A stretch of DNA of 17,550 nt from an uncultured Saprospiraceae bacterium (GTDB taxonomy: Bacteria; Bacteroidota; Bacteroidia; Chitinophagales; Saprospiraceae), in NCBI GenBank assembly GCA_937973565.1, contig CALJKQ010000189.1, positions 1 through 17,550 on the forward strand, read 5' to 3'. The notes beneath the pieces are model-generated. The model was not told the DNA's origin and searched no databases. It saw only the letters and a list, made by a program, of their open reading frames with translations. Every line of letters begins with the position of its first letter. The first letter of the stretch is position 1. The position numbers were made by a program, and so were the translations under genes. Positions 14,627 through 17,550 of this stretch are shown here, in pieces.

Positions 14627-16363
14627 TTAATAACCTGAGTTCTTATTGCCTTTGAAGATAGAGCCTGAATTGTTTGAATTGTTGCCGCTGTTACCGCCTT
14701 TGCCTTCTGGTTTTGCCATTTCAGCATCGGTTGGTTCGCACAATCTGAATTCAACTCTTCTGTTCATATAATGTTCTGTTTCGGATCTTGATTTTCCAAC
14801 CATAGGAGCATCTTCACCGCCATACATCAATTTCAATCTTGAACGATCGATGCCGTAATTGGTTACCAGGTAATCAATTGCTGCCTGCGCTCTGTTGTAA
14901 GAAAGCATGTTGTTGTATGTATTTGAGCTTCTTACATCTGTATGTCCAACTACTGAAACACAAGCTGAAGGGCACTGTTTCAATACGGTTGCAACATGGT
15001 GCAAGTGACCGTAAAATTCAGGTTTGATTCTGGATTTGTCAAGATCGAAGTGGATCATAGGTAAGAACCATTTGCCACAGTCATTTTTAAATCCTGCTGT
15101 TCTTGAATCTATCATACGGAAAACATCTGCTTCAGTAAGGCAGCTTTCGCATTTCTTAACATTGGCAACACCGTCTTTTCCGATTTCGTAGCCGATAGGA
15201 GAATAAGGCTCTTTGTCTTTGTAGTCTGCTACACCGTCGCCATCTGAATCCAGCGCAACACCTCTTGTATCAACAGGTGCACCAGATGGAGTGTCTACTT
15301 CCTGATCCAACATGTCGATGATACCATCGCTGTCACTGTCTGTAAGATCCAGTACCGGTCTTGCTTTCAATTCAGCAATATCGTTCATAGTTGCATCCAA
15401 TGGATTTACCCAGTACAAAGGCTCAGTAACTTTGTCGAGGTTGCCCAGGTTGATTGCCAAACGAAGGTTTGTATAGTGCTCGAGGTCTACGTCTGCAGAA
15501 AGGTCATCTTCGCTGCGGAAACGGATGCCATCAAGGTAGTCATTGTCTGTTGCCATTACCTGGTGTTCGATACCCAGGTTGATTCTCTTACTCAACTTCC
15601 TGGAAACACCTACAGAGGTTGTAAACATCACGTGGATATTGGTTTCATCACCCAAACGGAAGATACCTGCTTTTTTAGGGCCTTCAGTTTCGTAAGTACC
15701 ATCGTAAAAGTTTCTCAATGCATCCTTAATTTCATTTCTACCTTTTCTTGTGTCAAATTTTTCAGGAGTCCATCCTGTGACTGTCAACAAATTTTGGTAA
15801 GGCTGATTGTTTGCATCCAGAAGATCCAACTTTGTTTTGTGGCTTGATAAACCTACACCCATTGTCCAATACCAGTTCCACTTATTGTTTTTCTGGTGGA
15901 AGAGGATGTTACCAATGTTAAGTACCCCTTGCAAAACACCATAAACCTGTGTGGTTTTGTGTGAAGGGAACCAGCCATCGGCATTGTTGGCATAGGGAAG
16001 ATATTCTTTTTCAATAAGACCACCACCGACAGGTTCACCCACTGTAGCGTGTGTCCAGTGCTGAGGCTCAAGACCTGTGGCAGATCCATAGAACAAATCT
16101 GCTCTGATTGAAAACGAGTAATGGATAGCTTTCCTTAAGTGAAGTCCAAGACCATAGCCTCCAGGGATTGTCCTGTCCACGTCACCATCGATGAAAAAGT
16201 GACCAGCATGCACACCCAATTCCCAGGCATTTTTTGGCTTGGCAGTGTAATTGGACTGGCCCATGCGGAAACTTGCATCCGTTTGGTCCTTTTTCATATC
16301 ATCCTGCGCGAACAGGGATCCGCCCAGAAATAATAATGCGTAAACGTATATTTTTCGTGTCAT
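14627..16363 (-). CDS. OmpA family outer-membrane protein with TSP3 repeats
   Basis: This 578-residue protein links the outer membrane to peptidoglycan. Residues 1-19 are a signal peptide (LLFLGGSLFA before Q20). Residues 45-310 are rich in alternating hydrophobic and aromatic strands (WELGVHAGHFFIDGDVD, WNWYWTMGVGL, LRLAINLGNL) and probably form a beta-barrel. Residues 338-390 are thrombospondin type 3-like calcium-binding repeats (DLTDSDSDGIIDMLDQ, LDSDGDGVADYKDKEP). The OmpA C-terminal domain at about 434-540 has IHFDLDKSRIK, GHTDVRSS with the expected diaminopimelate-binding Asp476, YNRAQAAIDYL with Arg491, and NRRVEFRLC. A Gly/Asn/Ser-rich tail (555-578) closes the protein. It has its own promoter and a strong terminator, so it is likely a separate, well-expressed transcript. 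The barrel assignment is inferred from strand patterns. Confidence 0.94.
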   Translation of the reverse strand: MTRKIYVYALLFLGGSLFAQDDMKKDQTDASFRMGQSNYTAKPKNAWELGVHAGHFFIDGDVDRTIPGGYGLGLHLRKAIHYSFSIRADLFYGSATGLEPQHWTHATVGEPVGGGLIEKEYLPYANNADGWFPSHKTTQVYGVLQGVLNIGNILFHQKNNKWNWYWTMGVGLSSHKTKLDLLDANNQPYQNLLTVTGWTPEKFDTRKGRNEIKDALRNFYDGTYETEGPKKAGIFRLGDETNIHVMFTTSVGVSRKLSKRINLGIEHQVMATDNDYLDGIRFRSEDDLSADVDLEHYTNLRLAINLGNLDKVTEPLYWVNPLDATMNDIAELKARPVLDLTDSDSDGIIDMLDQEVDTPSGAPVDTRGVALDSDGDGVADYKDKEPYSPIGYEIGKDGVANVKKCESCLTEADVFRMIDSRTAGFKNDCGKWFLPMIHFDLDKSRIKPEFYGHLHHVATVLKQCPSACVSVVGHTDVRSSNTYNNMLSYNRAQAAIDYLVTNYGIDRSRLKLMYGGEDAPMVGKSRSETEHYMNRRVEFRLCEPTDAEMAKPEGKGGNSGNNSNNSGSIFKGNKNSGY

Positions 16364-16390
16364 AGGAAAATTGTTTATATTCTTTCTTTG

Positions 16391-16425
16391 AACTACAAAT
16401 GTAGTTTTAATTCATTAAAATGCAA
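16391..16425 (-). promoter_or_regulatory. Promoter of the OmpA gene
   Basis: On the minus strand TTG (16423-16425) precedes TACATTTGT (16395-16403) by exactly 19 bp, a textbook Bacteroidota promoter, 31 bp before the ATG at 16363. The -7 box lies within a 6-bp inverted repeat AACTAC-AAAT-GTAGTT (16391-16406). The TTG is only 6 bp beyond the stop of the upstream dehydrogenase gene. Confidence 0.75.
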
Positions 16426-16431
16426 GTATCT

Positions 16432-17550
16432 TTAGCCAAGTTTTTGTAAACTTTTGAACAAAGATCGTTGAGAAATTCTGGTTGTTCCCTGGTTTTCCCT
16501 GAATAAATCATCTAAAAACGTGCCAATTGTCTGGGAGGCATCCTGAAAAATGCCATTATCGGTAAGATCGGAGCCCTCCTGCATCAGGTAAGCAAATACT
16601 CTGGCCATGCCACAATTGGCCACAAAATCCGGAATCAACGCAATATTTTCATCAAGCCAATGCGCGGTTTCGCCAAAGAAAATTCCGTCATCTGAGAAAG
16701 GAACATTGGCACCACAAGCAATTACTTCACATCCAGCCGAAACAAGGGCCTCTGCCTGTTGGCGACTGACGATTTTAGAGGCCGCTCCGGGTACGAAAAT
16801 GTCACATTCCGTCATCCAGATTTTCTTGTTTACTTCTTCAAATGAGATAATGTCGCCGGTAAGTCGATTGTCCTTTTTTTGAGAGAAAAGTGTCTCAACC
16901 TGTGCTTCTGTGAGGCCATTGGGTTCGATGATTCCACCGGCGCGATCTATGATGCCTACAATTTTGGCTCCGGCACGAGATAAATAGAGGCCTGCAGCCG
17001 ATGCCACGTTCCCCCATCCCTGAATAATAACCTTTTTGCCGGCTACATCCGTATTCTTGAAAATCCGGTAATAATGGATGATGGATTCGGCCACGCCATA
17101 ACCTGTTATCAGGTCTGCCACTGCATATCGATGACTCGATTTAGGGCTGTATCTTGGGTCTTCTACTGCCTTGCTGCAGCCATACCTGAGTTGCCCCAGG
17201 ACGTTGATTGCCTGTCCTTTTCCTGCCAACAAATGGCCATTGACAATGCCTTCCTGCGGATGCCATAGTCCCAAATCCTCGGTAATAGGCACAACATCTT
17301 TGATTTCATCTACGTTGAGGTCTCCTCCCGTGCCATAATAGGTTTTGAGCAAAGGAAAAACTGCCGCATACCATCTTTTGAGCACCTCCGTACGCCTGGG
17401 ATCCTGCGGGTCGAAATCAATACCCGATTTGGCACCACCTATGGGAGGGCCACAAACAGAAAATTTGATTTCCATAACCTTAGCCAGGGAGACAACTTCA
17501 TCTTTCGTAAGACCTTTTCTCATGCGGGTACCACCACCTGCAGCTCCACC
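16432..17550 (-). CDS. Glu/Leu/Phe/Val-type amino acid dehydrogenase, 5' end missing
   Basis: The gene enters from the right edge. The frame is open through 17550, and the nine codons before the first in-window ATG (17523) read GGAAGGGTR, which continues the conserved GGGTRMRKGLT block of the family, so that ATG is internal and the true start is outside. The enzyme deaminates an amino acid oxidatively to a 2-oxo acid using NAD(P). Counting from the first codon in the window (GGT at 17550), the substrate-binding lysine lies in PPIGGAKSGIDFDP (about 36-49), followed by GTGGDLNVDE (73-82). The Rossmann motif is QGWGNVASAAG (177-187), and ACGANVPF (278-285) and NCGMARVF (312-319) are the usual late blocks. 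Whether the substrate is glutamate, leucine, valine or phenylalanine cannot be settled from this. No terminator separates it from the OmpA gene. Confidence 0.9.
   Translation of the reverse strand, partial: GGAAGGGTRMRKGLTKDEVVSLAKVMEIKFSVCGPPIGGAKSGIDFDPQDPRRTEVLKRWYAAVFPLLKTYYGTGGDLNVDEIKDVVPITEDLGLWHPQEGIVNGHLLAGKGQAINVLGQLRYGCSKAVEDPRYSPKSSHRYAVADLITGYGVAESIIHYYRIFKNTDVAGKKVIIQGWGNVASAAGLYLSRAGAKIVGIIDRAGGIIEPNGLTEAQVETLFSQKKDNRLTGDIISFEEVNKKIWMTECDIFVPGAASKIVSRQQAEALVSAGCEVIACGANVPFSDDGIFFGETAHWLDENIALIPDFVANCGMARVFAYLMQEGSDLTDNGIFQDASQTIGTFLDDLFRENQGTTRISQRSLFKSLQKLG

Overview
The window looks like the chromosome of a member of the Bacteroidota. The evidence is a C-terminal type IX secretion (T9SS) sorting domain, an OmpA protein with thrombospondin type 3 repeats, Omp28-like and dockerin-like secreted proteins, and, upstream of several genes, the phylum-specific -7 promoter box TAnnTTTG instead of a sigma70 -10 box. 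The order is not determined; a Saprospiria- or Chitinophagia-like lineage is a guess. All genes except one (a GNAT acetyltransferase) are on the minus strand, so the window reads from right to left.

Layout in transcription order from the right: (a) a Glu/Leu/Phe/Val-type dehydrogenase cut by the window's right edge; (b) an OmpA/TSP3 outer-membrane protein with its own promoter and a strong terminator; (c) a compact four-gene operon made of pyruvate dehydrogenase E2, recR, a large GT2 glycosyltransferase fused to a polyprenyl-glycosylphosphotransferase-like membrane module, and an M20 amidohydrolase, with junctions of 8 bp, 2 bp and a 4 bp overlap; (d) trxB followed 17 bp later by class II fructose-bisphosphate aldolase; (e) a T9SS-exported protein with a CGWC thioredoxin-like (Omp28) domain, followed by a strong terminator; (f) a gene-free stretch of 337 bp holding a degenerate 14-15 bp tandem repeat split by a hairpin-forming insert; (g) purA, then a DinB-family protein with a TTG start; (h) the lone plus-strand GNAT gene, convergent with DinB; (i) at the left edge, a two-gene unit of secreted proteins, the first ending in a degenerate dockerin-like doublet and the second cut by the window edge.

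Most of the content is housekeeping: purine synthesis, glycolysis, PDH, recombination repair and thioredoxin reduction. The less ordinary parts are the GT2/PGT fusion whose phosphotransferase core appears to have decayed, the secreted protein pair at the left end, the exported CGWC protein, and the repeat-plus-hairpin locus upstream of purA. I found no CRISPR array, tRNA, rRNA, insertion sequence, phage gene or defence system. I do not see convincing evidence for a wholly new biological system.
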